A DNA stretch of 64,000 nt from CBDCYN01 sp965224205 (GCA_965224205.1 CBDCYN010000023.1:124001-188000); one strand, 5' to 3'; positions 25,090 to 34,220 are shown, numbered from the stretch's first letter. Numbers and translations: made by a program. The notes: generated by a model from the sequence alone, not told the origin.

Positions 25090-26034
25090 ATGGAAACGTC
25101 TAGTAGTAGAAAGACATCCATGCAGACGCCCAGCCCATCGCCCGTGAGTGATCACGATCCCGTCGAACCCACGACCGGCTCGGACGGTGGGTCACCCCTG
25201 GTCGACGCGGCGGGACGGCTTGACCGCAACGTGGCTTGTGCCGGCTGCGGGTACAACCTGCGGGGCCAACAGCCTAACGGGGCCTGCCCGGAGTGCGGGT
25301 TTGAGGTGGGACGATCACTGCGTGGGTATCGATTGATCTACGCCGACCCGTTGTGGGTACGACGTTTAGCCCGGGGGGCGTTCTGGGTGGGCTGTAGCCT
25401 GCTTGTGTGGCCGGTGGTGTTTGGGTTGGGCTGGATGCTGGCGGGTTGGACGATCGGATCGGCGTTGGGGGCGCTGGGGTATTGGATGCTGACCACGCCG
25501 CGCGAGGGGGGGCCCCCGAGTCGGGGTTTGGACCGACGACGGGTGGCCCGGTGGGGGTTGGTGGGGGCTAAGGCGGGGTTCTTTGTGGTGCTGCTGTGCG
25601 CGGCGGTCGCGACAGCGACCGCGGGTTACGAAGTCTTGGGAATTGAGCTGTGGCTGGTCCTGTTAGCCGGGTGCGGGTTGTCGTGGGTCGCGGGGTCGGT
25701 GGCGATGCTGCTTTATGCCGGTCAGCTAACCCGACAAATCCCCCACGACGCTCTTTCGCGGTGGTTCAGGTATATGCTGGTATTGGATATATGCTTCCTG
25801 GTGGGCGGGCCGGTGGTGATGAGCGTGGGGTTGCTGTTGGAGATCTCGAGGGCGATCAGCCCGCATCACGGTAAGTTGATGATGGGCAGCCTCGGGGGCG
25901 TCGTCGTGGTGACGGGGATATTCCGTTACGCGATCGAGCTGGTGCTGATGTTCTGGTTTAGCCGGGCGCTGTACGGGGTCAGCAAGCAAGGATTGAAACG
26001 ACCCCAGGAACAAGCCGACGCGCCCCAGGCGTAA
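25090..26034 (+). CDS. Membrane protein with N-terminal zinc ribbon
   Basis: 314 residues. A disordered start is followed by a CxxC zinc ribbon (CAGCGYNLRGQQPNGACPEC about residues 52-71), then about six hydrophobic segments up to residue 295. The pattern 'CGYNLRG...CPECG' plus membrane helices is common in planctomycete proteins of unknown function. It sits between the two candidate terminase genes but has no phage character. It is preceded by a 390 bp gap that holds only a hairpin. Confidence 0.7.
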   Translation: METSSSRKTSMQTPSPSPVSDHDPVEPTTGSDGGSPLVDAAGRLDRNVACAGCGYNLRGQQPNGACPECGFEVGRSLRGYRLIYADPLWVRRLARGAFWVGCSLLVWPVVFGLGWMLAGWTIGSALGALGYWMLTTPREGGPPSRGLDRRRVARWGLVGAKAGFFVVLLCAAVATATAGYEVLGIELWLVLLAGCGLSWVAGSVAMLLYAGQLTRQIPHDALSRWFRYMLVLDICFLVGGPVVMSVGLLLEISRAISPHHGKLMMGSLGGVVVVTGIFRYAIELVLMFWFSRALYGVSKQGLKRPQEQADAPQA

Positions 26035-26606
26035 AAACACCGAGGGGGCAGCGCTACGACGGTGGAGGGGGCATCTGCAGCGGGCTGGCAGCCCGCTGCT
26101 AGGGTTTTGTCAGCGTTGAACTTCGAGTAACCCGCTCAGCGACCCTCCCTAAACAAATAAAACCCTCGAGCTGAGCAGGAGCTCAGTCCGAGGGCGGAGG
26201 AGAAAGAGACAAGTTAAGTTATGAAAAAAACACCTGTATGACCCTCCTCATAATATACTCACTAATATAACAAACGTCCCTCACTTTTGGAATAGGCCAA
26301 AGGTACTATTTTTCCCATTTTCTCAATATTTTTATCATTTTTTATCTGGATTCTTCACCGCTACGTTTCATCGCCGGCTGCGTCGCCGTGATCACGTCGT
26401 GTTCTTGCACCAAGTGCGTTAGGCCTGCTAGCAAGCCGAGATCCACCCCGCCGTTGCATCCGCGATGCGTCGATCACGCCGCCTCGCTGCGATAAACCCG
26501 AGCCTTTCCGTACGGCCTTGGCCTGATCCGTAGGCCTGGCCTTGTCGCCCTTAGCCCCTGTCCAAGGAAAGGATAGGTCCTTCCTGCATCTTCGGTAGAA
26601 CACGCT
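26035..26606. other. Intergenic region with AT-rich island
   Basis: No gene was recognised. It holds the hairpin at 26157 and a markedly AT-rich stretch about 26215-26345 (runs of A and T, e.g. TTTTTCCCATTTTCTCAATA), unlike the surrounding GC-rich DNA. It may be a promoter region for the terminase gene or a foreign junction. Confidence 0.45.
26157..26200 (-). terminator. Hairpin with T-rich run on the minus strand, second copy
   Basis: CCCTCGAGCTGAG ... CTCAGTCCGAGGG forms a strong stem preceded by AAATAAAA, so leftward transcripts would end in U-rich RNA. The following GCGGAGGAGAAAGAGA matches the tract after the hairpin at 24783, so the two sites are copies of one element. Confidence 0.6.
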
Positions 26607-28382
26607 ATGAAAGATCGAAAAATATTCTATGTCGACCGTTCGCGCCTCACCGCTCAACGACGCTGGGTCGAGGCGCTTCGCCCCACGGACCCGGATCAGC
26701 TGCACCGGTTCGTCGAGAAACTCATCGGTGTGCGGGTGCCCACCCAGCCGCTTGTCGACGCGCACGACGCTCCTTTCGAGTATCTGTCCCACGGGTACTT
26801 TGAATCTCCCCCCCCACAGATCCCCTTAGAAACACCCCAGCGGGACCGCCCCACCACCCCTGGTCACGCCCCCGGCGCCGCAGAGAGCTGCGAGGCTGGC
26901 GACGTTTCCGGGCACTCCGAACACTCCAAGCACTCCGGGGGTTCCAAGGGTTCTGGGGACCTGATTGTGTGGGCCAACCGCGGCGGGGGCAAGACATACC
27001 TGGGGGCGATCGCGACCCTGCTGGACCTGCTGTTCAAACCGGGGATCCAGGTGCGGATCCTCGGCGGCAGTTTCGAGCAGTCGAGTAAGATGTACCGATA
27101 CCTTATCGGGCTTTTTAGGAAGCCGTGGTTCAATCCGTTGGTCGAGCGTCAGCCGACCCAGCGACGCATCGAATTGACCAACGGCTCAGCGGTCGAGGTC
27201 CTAGCTCAATCCGAACGATCCGTCCGCGGGGTCCACGTGCACAAGCTCCGCTGCGACGAGGTCGAGCTATTCAAGCCCGAGGTCTGGGAAGCAGCCCAGA
27301 TGGTGGTGCGATCTAGCCGGTGCGGGCCGGTGGGGGTCAGCGGCAGGATCGAAGCGATCTCGACGATGCATCGGCCGTTTGGGCTCATGGCCCGCATCGT
27401 CGACCGGGCCCAGCACGACCAGCCCGGCACTCGGCTGCTGCGGTGGTGCGCGTTGGACGTGGTCGAGCGCTGCGCCGCTGACCGCGACTGCGACCCGTGC
27501 CCGCTGTGGGACGACTGCCGCGGCAGGGCCAAGCACGCCGATGGGTTCCTGCGGATCGACGACCTGATCGCCACCAAGCAGCGGGTCTCGACCGAAACCT
27601 GGGCTAGCGAGATCATGTGCCAGCGTCCCCGCCGCAGTGACAGCGTCTACCCCCAGTTCCAGCCCACACCCAGCGCCCCTGCCGAGCTGGCCGCCGTTGA
27701 CGCGGTTGACGCCCTAGACACCCAAACGCCAGCGACGGCAACGGCAACGACGGCCATGACGACGGCCATGACGATGACGAAGCCGGCACCGCGTCGTGGG
27801 CACGTGATGGACGCGGACCTGGCAGCCAGCCCGTTCACGGGCGACGACGGGGTATGGATCGGCGGGATGGACTTCGGCCTGCGCAGCCCCTTGGTGATGC
27901 TCTGGGCACGGGTCCAACCCGGTCCCCAAGACCCGTTCGAGATGGGGCTCGACGTCCTCGACGAGTACGTTCAAACCGGGCGCACCGTCGACCAGCACCT
28001 CCACGCGATCGCGTCGCGCCCGTGGCCGCGCCCGGCGTGGCTGGGGGTCGACCCCGCCGGCGCCCAGCGCAACGCCCACAGCGGGCTAAGCGACATCCAG
28101 GTGCTGCGACAGGCGGGTTACCGCGTGCGCGCCCGGCGGTTATCGGTCCGCGAGGGGATCGACGCGGTCCGCCGCCGACTGGATCATGACGCGATTCGGA
28201 TCCACCCCCGGTGCACCCAGCTGATCCGCGCCCTGGTCCAGTACCACTTCGACCCCGACCGGCCCCACGACGACCACCCGGTCAAAGACGGCCCCGACCA
28301 CCTCTGCGACGCGCTGCGGTACATGGTGGTCAACCTCGACGGCAGCGGGGTGGGCCCGGTGGCGGTGCGCAGCTACCTGTGA
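26607..28382 (+). CDS. Phage-type terminase large subunit (TerL)
   Basis: 591 residues. An ATPase domain with Walker A WANRGGGKTYLGA (about 122-134) and a Walker-B-like region is followed by a Cys-rich segment (CAADRDCDPCPLWDDC) and the RNase-H-like nuclease domain. In the nuclease domain the expected acidic residues are D422 (GGMDFG), D482 (GVDPAG) and D564/D568 (DHLCDALRY). Together these would cut and translocate DNA into a procapsid. Two low-complexity insertions interrupt it: about 84-118 (SGHSEHSKHSGGSKGSGD) just before Walker A, and about 366-395 (Ala/Thr/Met repeats). No portal, capsid or tail gene follows, so this is an isolated packaging gene. Confidence 0.88.
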   Translation: MKDRKIFYVDRSRLTAQRRWVEALRPTDPDQLHRFVEKLIGVRVPTQPLVDAHDAPFEYLSHGYFESPPPQIPLETPQRDRPTTPGHAPGAAESCEAGDVSGHSEHSKHSGGSKGSGDLIVWANRGGGKTYLGAIATLLDLLFKPGIQVRILGGSFEQSSKMYRYLIGLFRKPWFNPLVERQPTQRRIELTNGSAVEVLAQSERSVRGVHVHKLRCDEVELFKPEVWEAAQMVVRSSRCGPVGVSGRIEAISTMHRPFGLMARIVDRAQHDQPGTRLLRWCALDVVERCAADRDCDPCPLWDDCRGRAKHADGFLRIDDLIATKQRVSTETWASEIMCQRPRRSDSVYPQFQPTPSAPAELAAVDAVDALDTQTPATATATTAMTTAMTMTKPAPRRGHVMDADLAASPFTGDDGVWIGGMDFGLRSPLVMLWARVQPGPQDPFEMGLDVLDEYVQTGRTVDQHLHAIASRPWPRPAWLGVDPAGAQRNAHSGLSDIQVLRQAGYRVRARRLSVREGIDAVRRRLDHDAIRIHPRCTQLIRALVQYHFDPDRPHDDHPVKDGPDHLCDALRYMVVNLDGSGVGPVAVRSYL

Positions 28383-28938
28383 AACGCCCCGCTCAAACGC
28401 CCCGGCGGCCCGTCAGCATCGCGGTTGGGGCGTACCCCAGAAACGCGGGTGATCACCCCGGCTGGTCCATACACAGCACCCGCGTGATCAGGACACAGCA
28501 AGAATAACCCTGCCTCGGCCGTGAACCACGCGACAGAGGCATCGCGTATCTAAAACCTACGTCGCGACCGCACCGGCCCGCGAAGAAGCGACCGGCTGCG
28601 CCCACGAATCTTGCCGCTCTTTGATCAGGGTGGGGCGTATCTTCATCCGGGGTCGGCATAACCCACACCCTGAGAGGCTGATCGATCACTCATTAAAATT
28701 TTTCGATCTGGGACACTTGCATTCATCAACCAGATTAGATAAGATACCGTACCCTTCTTTAGTAGAAGGAGATACAGAGAGAAAATTGGAAAAATAGTTA
28801 ATTTGTTTAAGTGAGAATGGGGTGGTGTTGAGAAAATAATTTCAACTTTCAGCCGCATTTTCAGTGAATCGTGGAGAATAGAATAAACCCGTATTTAGTA
28901 TTAGTTCAATCCGTGTGAAGGATAAGGAGAGCCCATCC
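28383..28938. other. Intergenic region with family B remnant and AT-rich promoter region
   Basis: No gene was recognised. 28539-28660 is a divergent family B copy. From about 28680 to 28930 the DNA is AT-rich and directly precedes the PEP-CTERM gene, as expected for its promoter and leader. Confidence 0.45.
28539..28660 (+). repeat. Family B element with conserved ends and unrelated interior
   Basis: Starts GCATCGCGTATCTAAAA and ends TATCTTCATCCGGGGTCGGC-ATA, matching both ends of family B. The roughly 80 bp between them do not match the other copies by eye. Conserved termini around a variable core are what a non-autonomous mobile element would show. Confidence 0.6.
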
Positions 28939-29694
28939 ATGAATCTGAAAACCCTCTGTTTCTCAATCCCAGCAGCGACCGCCCTTTTCGTGGGCACCGC
29001 CACGGCGGAGTTGGCAGACATCCAACTGGACATCAACGGTCGTGGCGAAGGGACTTTTGATGTTTTTATCAGCGTCAGCCCCGACGATAATAGGGGCCTG
29101 TTGGCGTACAGCATCCCGTTGACCGGTGCCATCACTTCGATCACCCACGTTTCGCCGGCGGGAACGCTCGTGGACAATTCGGGGGCGTTGGCGGTCCTGG
29201 CGCCTTTGGCGTTTAACGCTCCGTTCCCTTCTAGGAGCCCTGATGGGGATCCCACGCTCCAGGCTACCCAAGAGCTGATCGACGAACCGTCCTTCTTTAT
29301 TTTCGGGTTTGGGCAAGAAGACGGGAACCTCGAAGACCTCGACACAGGGGCCTTTACGCCGTTCGGTGGGCTCGTTCAGCCCGAATACGAAGCCCGGCTG
29401 CATATCGCCAGCGGGACCTGGGACGCCGCGTTTGGACCGGGCGTTGCACCTGAGGTCGATACGGTAGCCACTGAGTTTGGCTTATCTCTTTTTAGACCCG
29501 ATGCGACGACGTCTGAGCCGATCCCGAATCCAGGGGACGGCACTGCCGGGTCCATTGTTTTGACGGTGGACGACCTGGGCGACGATCTTATGGTCACCCG
29601 CAGCATCCTTATCCCCGAGCCGTCTGCTGTGGCGATCTTCTCTTTGCTGACCCTCAGCACAGGGATCCTCACCTCAACCCGACGACGCGCTTAA
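28939..29694 (+). CDS. PEP-CTERM sorting domain-containing secreted protein
   Basis: 251 residues. It has a signal peptide (MNLKTLCFSIPAATALFVGT, cleavage near TATA), a beta-rich body beginning ELADIQLDINGRGEGTFDVF, and a C-terminal PEP-CTERM signal: IPEPSAVAIFSLLTLSTGIL followed by TSTRRRA. The body resembles cohesin-like/PEP-CTERM exported proteins of planctomycetes, but no enzymatic motif is seen. ATG 28939 has AGGAGA at 9 nt; an upstream in-frame start adds eight polar residues and is less likely. Export and anchoring by an exosortase are expected; none is in this window. Confidence 0.88.
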   Translation: MNLKTLCFSIPAATALFVGTATAELADIQLDINGRGEGTFDVFISVSPDDNRGLLAYSIPLTGAITSITHVSPAGTLVDNSGALAVLAPLAFNAPFPSRSPDGDPTLQATQELIDEPSFFIFGFGQEDGNLEDLDTGAFTPFGGLVQPEYEARLHIASGTWDAAFGPGVAPEVDTVATEFGLSLFRPDATTSEPIPNPGDGTAGSIVLTVDDLGDDLMVTRSILIPEPSAVAIFSLLTLSTGILTSTRRRA

Positions 29695-29766
29695 TCGTGA
29701 ATCAAATTTGTGGGTAACCTTGCCCGCAATAGCACAAATAAGGCGGTGCTTCCGCCGCCCGTGATC

Positions 29767-29813
29767 AAAAAACCCCCTAGCTGCCGGCTACTCGCTCGCA
29801 GCTAGGGGGTTTT
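29767..29813 (+). terminator. Strong bidirectional rho-independent terminator
   Basis: AAAAAACCCCCTAGCTGC ... GCAGCTAGGGGGTTTTT: a 12-bp stem (CCCCCTAGCTGC) with an A-run before and a T-run after. It is placed 73 bp after the PEP-CTERM gene stop. Confidence 0.92.
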
Positions 29814-29883
29814 TGCAGACAAGGACTGCTTTATCGATGACTTCCTCATCCGGGATCCTTGATGACCCGGGACTCGGAATCAT

Positions 29884-29998
29884 TAGAGCGTATCCCGAAA
29901 TGTGTACGACGCCCCCAGCGAACCGCGACCTTGAGGCAGCGGGTTTCTCGGAATACCCCGACCACTTGACGTCGTACACGAAATCGGAAAGCGCTCTA
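29884..29998 (+). mobile_element. 115 bp MITE-like element: TIRs around a decayed family A core
   Basis: Left end TAGAGCGTATCCCGAAAT-GTGTACGAC and right end (reverse complement) TAGAGCGCTTTCCGATTTCG-TGTACGAC match at about 22 of 27 positions. Between them is one family A arm (GAACCGCGACCTTGAGGCAG-CGGG) followed by a degenerate second half. No open frame is present, as in a miniature inverted-repeat element. Confidence 0.7.
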
Positions 29999-30056
29999 AA
30001 GCCTGCCACAGACGTTCCGATTAGGGCGTTTTCTGATTACCTGTATCGCTTCATGA

Positions 30057-30162
30057 CGAGCCGCGCGTGTCAAGCAAGCGGGTTCAGGGCAATACCATAC
30101 GGATCTGGATTAATCCGTGCGTGATCGCAGCGAGCCGCGCCCGTCAGGAAGCGGGCTCTTCT
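30057..30162 (+). repeat. Two family A arms in direct orientation
   Basis: GAGCCGCGCGTGTCAAGCAA-GCGGGTT at 30058 and GAGCCGCGCCCGTCAGGAAG-CGGG at 30130 are both left arms, of the two different arm types, without right arms. They are separated by about 40 bp containing GGATCTGGATTAATCCG. Confidence 0.7.
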
Positions 30163-30395
30163 CTTCCATATACCCCGTATGAATTAATCCTGATCCGTAT
30201 CATTTGGATTTTGCCTCCCGTTTGAGGCCCGTCAGGGCGGGTCATAAACGCTCGGTAGTCCTGAAGAGGAAAGGATGCGTGAGAAGCGGCTGGCCCACCA
30301 TGTCCTCACCCAGACAATTTAGATGCGATGGCCCGGACCGGTTGGCCCATCTCAACCCCGAGGTCTTCGTGATGGCGCACGGTCCTCACCCCATC

Positions 30396-30502
30396 TATAC
30401 CCATCCCGGATGAAATGACGGCATCTCTCGTGTACGCGGCGGGGAAATTCTCGGCGTCCTGCGCTTGCCCGACGCGGTACTTTGATACGCGATGCGTATA
30501 TA
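30396..30502 (-). repeat. Family B dispersed element, reverse orientation
   Basis: Left end TATACCCATCCCGGATGAAA and right end TTTGATACGCGATGCGTATA. The interior (TCTCGTGTACGCGGCGGGGA, CGGCGTCCTGCGCTTGCCCG) is about 80% identical by eye to the copy at 33159-33254. Confidence 0.82.
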
Positions 30503-30865
30503 AAGAAAGCCAGCGGGAGTTATCCACACTGGCCTTCTTCCTGGGGGCAATGTTATGGGTGTTGCAAATACAAATCATGAGCTGAGACTACATTACGTCA
30601 TACGTATCGATGTCTCGCGTCAAAGGTGTCGTTTATTCTCGCAAGTTTTCCTAGCCGCGTATGAGGGCCCAGACGTATATTCATCCGGGTGGGGTATGTA
30701 CATAGTATCGACACTCTTTTCGAAAATCGCCATAGTCAAAAAGGCTTATTTTGCCTTTAATGGAGGTAAAATCAGGTTTAAATTTAGGTTATGAGACAAC
30801 CCTTAGCTAATTTAGGCTGATCGGACGCCCTTCCTGGGGATCTTTATTTTGGTGATAACGGGCCC

Positions 30866-30982
30866 CTAGAGCGTATCCCGATTGCATGTACGAGATAAGG
30901 ACATCGGGTTATCCGTAAGAACCCGCTTCCTCACGGGCGCGGCTCGCTACGAACATCGACAGCCATCCAAAAAATGCTCTAG
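30866..30982 (+). mobile_element. 117 bp MITE-like element with CTAGAGC ends and family A arm
   Basis: Begins CTAGAGCGTATCCCGATT and ends ATGCTCTAG. Inside is the right-hand family A arm AAGAACCCGCTTCCTCACGG-GCGCGGCTCGC. The left arm is degenerate. It belongs with the element at 29884. Confidence 0.65.
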
Positions 30983-31073
30983 CGACCGCTGCCCGCTCTG
31001 GGGAAAAACTTGCCCGCAATGCGCAAACACCGTGGGGCAAGGGACTGGCATCGGGTTGGGGCGCAGCATCAGG

Positions 31074-31596
31074 TCACGGTCGCGGCGGGGTGTTCGCTGG
31101 GTCGCTGGCATCATCGCTGCCGTCTCCGGGTGGTGGGTGGGTTTTCCACCCCGCCAGGCCATCCGAGAACACGTAGACCTCGCTATACCCCAACGAAAGC
31201 AGGCGTTTGGCGGACGCGACCCCGAGGTAATCGCCCGCCCCTGAGCTGTAAACCACGATGCCGTTGCCCGACACGAGGCGGCGGTCGGTGCCCGTTAGAT
31301 CCGGCAGCTGGATGTTGATCGCCCCGGGGATGTGCTCTTGAGCAAAACCGATCGGGGCTGCGGACATCGACCAGGACCACGGATTGATCCTGCGAAGCGT
31401 CGAGCATCGCCCTGAGCTGGTCGTAATCGATCTGCCGCACGTCTTTGTCGCTGGTCGCTTTCGGGCCGGTGCAGCTGATCGTCACGAGGGTCATCACCAG
31501 CCCCAGCACGACCTGGATCGCCACAGCCCCGGCAGCAGCCCGACGCCTGGCCGCTAACGAACCGCTGCTGTTCCTGATCTGTGAGAAAATCAACAT
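31074..31596 (-). pseudogene. Rhodanese-like lipoprotein, one frameshift; active-site Cys absent
   Basis: The start at 31596 encodes a signal peptide with lipobox (VTISC). The rhodanese domain begins VVLVDVRSPDRF, then an extra T in a TTTT run (about 31348) shifts the frame. The sequence resumes as AQEHIPGAINIQLPDL ... YSEVYVFSDGLAGW in the next frame. With one T removed a full single-domain rhodanese of about 170 residues results. The active-site loop reads VVYSSGAGDY where sulfurtransferases have CxxG, so the protein would be catalytically inactive and may bind ligands or partners instead. It lies at the left end of the frameshift-rich 31-45 kb zone. Confidence 0.78.
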
Positions 31597-31718
31597 ATAC
31601 GAAGAGTATACCCGATCCCCGGCCAGTTCGCTGTACCCCCCAGGGTAGTGCCCCGCCACGCTCAAATTTCCGGGGCATGCGTCCTAAGGAGTTATCTGGA
31701 TTGCTGTAGTTGTTTCGT

Positions 31719-31893
31719 AGCGAGCCGCGCCCGTGAGGAAGCGGGTTCTTCGTGACGCCTGGCTCCGCCGCGGGATCTACACCAACCCTGAAAATGGTAT
31801 AGCCAGTCGCGCCTGTGAGGCAGCGGGGTCTTGAGCCATGGCCGGTGTTCGATCAGGAAACCCGCTTGCTGACACGCGCGGCTCGCGGAGCTG
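31719..31893 (+). repeat. Family A arm plus complete hairpin element
   Basis: A single arm GAGCCGCGCCCGTGAGGAAG (31722) is followed by a complete degenerate hairpin 31804-31893 with loop GAGCCATGGCCGGTGTTCGA. The latter is the same loop seen at 42400 and 46034. The frame of the sigma factor gene runs into this repeat if the inferred stop is wrong. Confidence 0.82.
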
Positions 31894-31923
31894 GTTGCCT
31901 GAAATTTCAAACGTGACCCGTCG

Positions 31924-32880
31924 CTAGGCGGTACGTTTCTGGCGGGTGGTGACCGACGGTTTTCGAGTAGGCCGGGTCCGCTGCGTCTCTGCTTCTGAGG
32001 GGTGCGGCGTTTACGGGACGATCGGCTGGGGTCGGGGTGTTCACCGGTCAGGGGCTTGTCGCTGTTGAGCCGGTGGTTGAGTTTGCGCAGGGCTTCGATC
32101 TCGATCTGGCGGACCCGTTCGCGGGTAAGGCCCACGTGGGTGCCGATCTCCTTGAGGGTCAGCGGCTCTTGGCCGTCGAGCCCGAACCGCAGGCGCAGGA
32201 TCGTCGCTTCCCGCTGGTCGATCACGTCCAGCAGCTGCTGGATGGTCTTGAGGTCGTCCATCTCCAGGACCTGCTCGTCGGGGCTGGGCGTGCGCGAGTC
32301 GCTGAGCATCTCCGAGAGCATCGGGCCGTCCTGCTCCGAGCCGCCGGCCTGGGTGGGGCGGTTGATCGCGCGGACCGCTTTGCGGGATGATCCGCACCTT
32401 GCGGGCGGGGATCTCCATCTCCTCAGCCAGCTCCTGGACCGACGGCGCCCGCCCGAACCGTTCTTCGAGCAGCTGGTAGGTCTTCTTCCACTTGGCGATC
32501 AGCTCGACCATGTACGCGGGGATGTGGATGGGCTGGACCGCGTTGATCAGCGCCCGCTTGATCGCCTGCTTGATCCACCACGCGGCGTAGGTGCTAAACC
32601 GTGCGCCCTGATCGGGGTCGAACGCCTCGACCGCGCGCAACAGCCCGAGGTTGCCCTCCTCGATCAGGTCGCTAAGCGGCAGCCCACGGTTGCTGTACCG
32701 CTTGGCGACGCTGACCACCAGCCGCAGGTTCGAGCGGATCATCTGGTCCCGCGCCCGGGGGCAGTTCTCGTGGATGATCTCCCAGCACAGCTGCTTTTCT
32801 TGGTCCGGGGTCAGCAGTGGCGCCTCGTCGATCTGCCGCAGGTACAACTCTAACCCGTTTTTAAATCTTTTTCTTGCCAT
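31924..32880 (-). pseudogene. Primary-type sigma-70 factor (RpoD/SigA-like), frameshifted
   Basis: Residues 1-165 are intact: region 1.2 (LELYLRQIDEAPLLTPDQEK), 2.1-2.4 (NLRLVVSVAKRYSNRGLPLS, FSTYAAWWIKQAIKRAL) and region 3. A supernumerary base near 32387 (GGG for GG) shifts the frame, and region 4 continues in the next frame (REATILRLRFGLDGQEPLTL, then GLTRERVRQIEIEAL with the -35-binding helix). At about 290 residues when repaired, it lacks the long region 1.1 of housekeeping RpoD, so it may be a group 2 factor. The stop at 31924 is inferred with one more indel; without it the frame runs into repeat DNA to 31692. Confidence 0.82.
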
Positions 32881-33158
32881 CGCCCCTGCGCTTCTCTTGC
32901 TATCGCGGTTGAGTTCACCTGAAGATCAAATCACTTAAGCCCGGAATCCTTTGCTCGGAACCATCCGCCACGCTCCGGAAGATGCCCCGCACTCACCGAG
33001 GCACGGCCCCGCGATGGCGCCGCTTTCTTTTTCTTACGGCTACCCCTTGTCGTCGGCGGTTTCTAAGAGGTGCTTAAGGCCCCCGGCCGGGGGTTGACCC
33101 GACGCGATACCGTCTGAGCGGGTTTATCCGGAAGGATCAATTCGCACGCCGGTCCCCG
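32881..33158. other. Intergenic region, nothing recognised
   Basis: No gene with family similarity. A Lys/Arg-rich minus-strand reading near 33020-33060 is too short to support. Confidence 0.3.
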
Positions 33159-33254
33159 CGCGCGCATCGAAGCCCCGCGTCGGGCACGCGCAGGACACCG
33201 AGCATGGCCCTGCCGCGTACACGAGTGGTGGTGCCAGTTCATCCGCGATGGGTA
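33159..33254 (+). repeat. Family B element overlapping the 3' end of the ROK kinase gene
   Basis: Matches the 30396 copy at about 80% (CCCCGCGTCGGGCACGCGCA, CTGCCGCGTACACGAG, end TTCATCCGCGATGGGTATA). Its last 16 bp are also the final codons and TGA stop of the kinase gene on the other strand. Confidence 0.78.
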
Positions 33255-34220
33255 TATTTCGCCGCCGCCGCCGCCCCGATCAGGCCCGCGTCGTTGCTGA
33301 ACCTCGAGCCCACGATCTCCCACCCGGGCCTTGGCCATGGACCAATCATGGTCGGTAAACGCCGCCCGGATACGGTCGAGCAGGAAGTCACCGGCCTGGG
33401 CCATGCCCCCGCCGAAAACGATCATCTGCGGATCAAACAGCCGGCACAGGTTCACGCAGGCGATCCCCAGGTACCGTGCCCGTGTCGCCGACGATCTTTT
33501 CACTAAGCGGGTCGCCCCCGATCGCCGCCTCGAAGACGTCCCGGGCGGTGATCGCGGGTCCGCTTTTTTCGAGGATCATGCTCAATGAAGAGGCCCCGCC
33601 GGCGTCGATCGCCTCCCTGGGCGCGCAGGGCGGTGTGGGTCGCGGAGGCGTAGGTCTCGAGGCACCCCCGCTGCCCGCAGCCGCACCGCCGCCCGTCGGG
33701 GACGATGATCATGTGCCCGCACTCCCCGCCGAGGTTATGGGCGCCGTTGTAACAGCGACCCATTGATGATCACCCCCGAGCCGATGCCCGTGCCCAGGGT
33801 CAGCATCACCACATCGCGGATGGCCTCGTCGCGGGCCCACGCCGAACCAGTACTCGGCGAATAGCGCGGCGTTTGGCGTCGTTTTCGATCACGACGGGCC
33901 GGCCGGTCGCGGCGGCGATCCGGTCCCGCAGCGGCACCCCGTTGAGCTGCTGAAGGTTCGGCGCCGCTTCGACGACCCCCGTTTCCCGATCGATCGGCCC
34001 CGGCGACCCGATCCCGATGCCCGCGACCGCATCCAGCGCAACCCCCCCACGCGTGGCGAATCGTTTCAATCGCTTCAACCATCGCCCCGATGATCGCCCC
34101 CGCGTCGCCGTCGCGGGCGGTGGAGACCGAGTCCTTGGCCACGACCCGCCCGTTTTCATCTACCAAGCCGGTCTTGATCGTGGTCCCGCCAAGATCCAGA
34201 CCCACGTAATACCCCATCAT
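33239..34220 (-). pseudogene. ROK-family sugar kinase (glucokinase-like), multiple frameshifts
   Basis: Starts MMGYYVGLDLGGTTIKTGLV (phosphate-binding motif 1). It then needs at least four single-base corrections to read IGIGSPGPIDRETGVV, VVIENDA, VMLTLGTGIGSGVIINGSLL, the zinc motif CGCGQRGCLETYAS, and CVNLCRLFDPQMIVFGGGMA. The C-terminus RFSNDAGLIGAAAAAKYTHRG ends at 33239. Repaired, it is about 325 residues, as usual for bacterial ROK glucokinases, which phosphorylate glucose in the cytoplasm. All motifs survive, so the breaks look like sequence errors. Its stop codon lies inside a family B element. Confidence 0.85.

Larger units (their letters stand above)
29695..31073. other. 1.4 kb gene-free stretch built of repeats
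   Basis: Open frames here read through repeat sequence and have no family resemblance. The stretch holds a terminator (29767), a TIR-bounded family A element (29884-29998), two family A arms (30057-30162), a family B copy (30396-30502) and a second TIR-bounded element (30866-30982). The remaining DNA, about 30505-30800, is AT-rich and unexplained. Confidence 0.6.

Noticed and set aside
29813..30124. Plus-strand frames across the repeat region
   Set aside because: They translate family A hairpins and a terminator arm; similar peptides appear wherever the repeat occurs.
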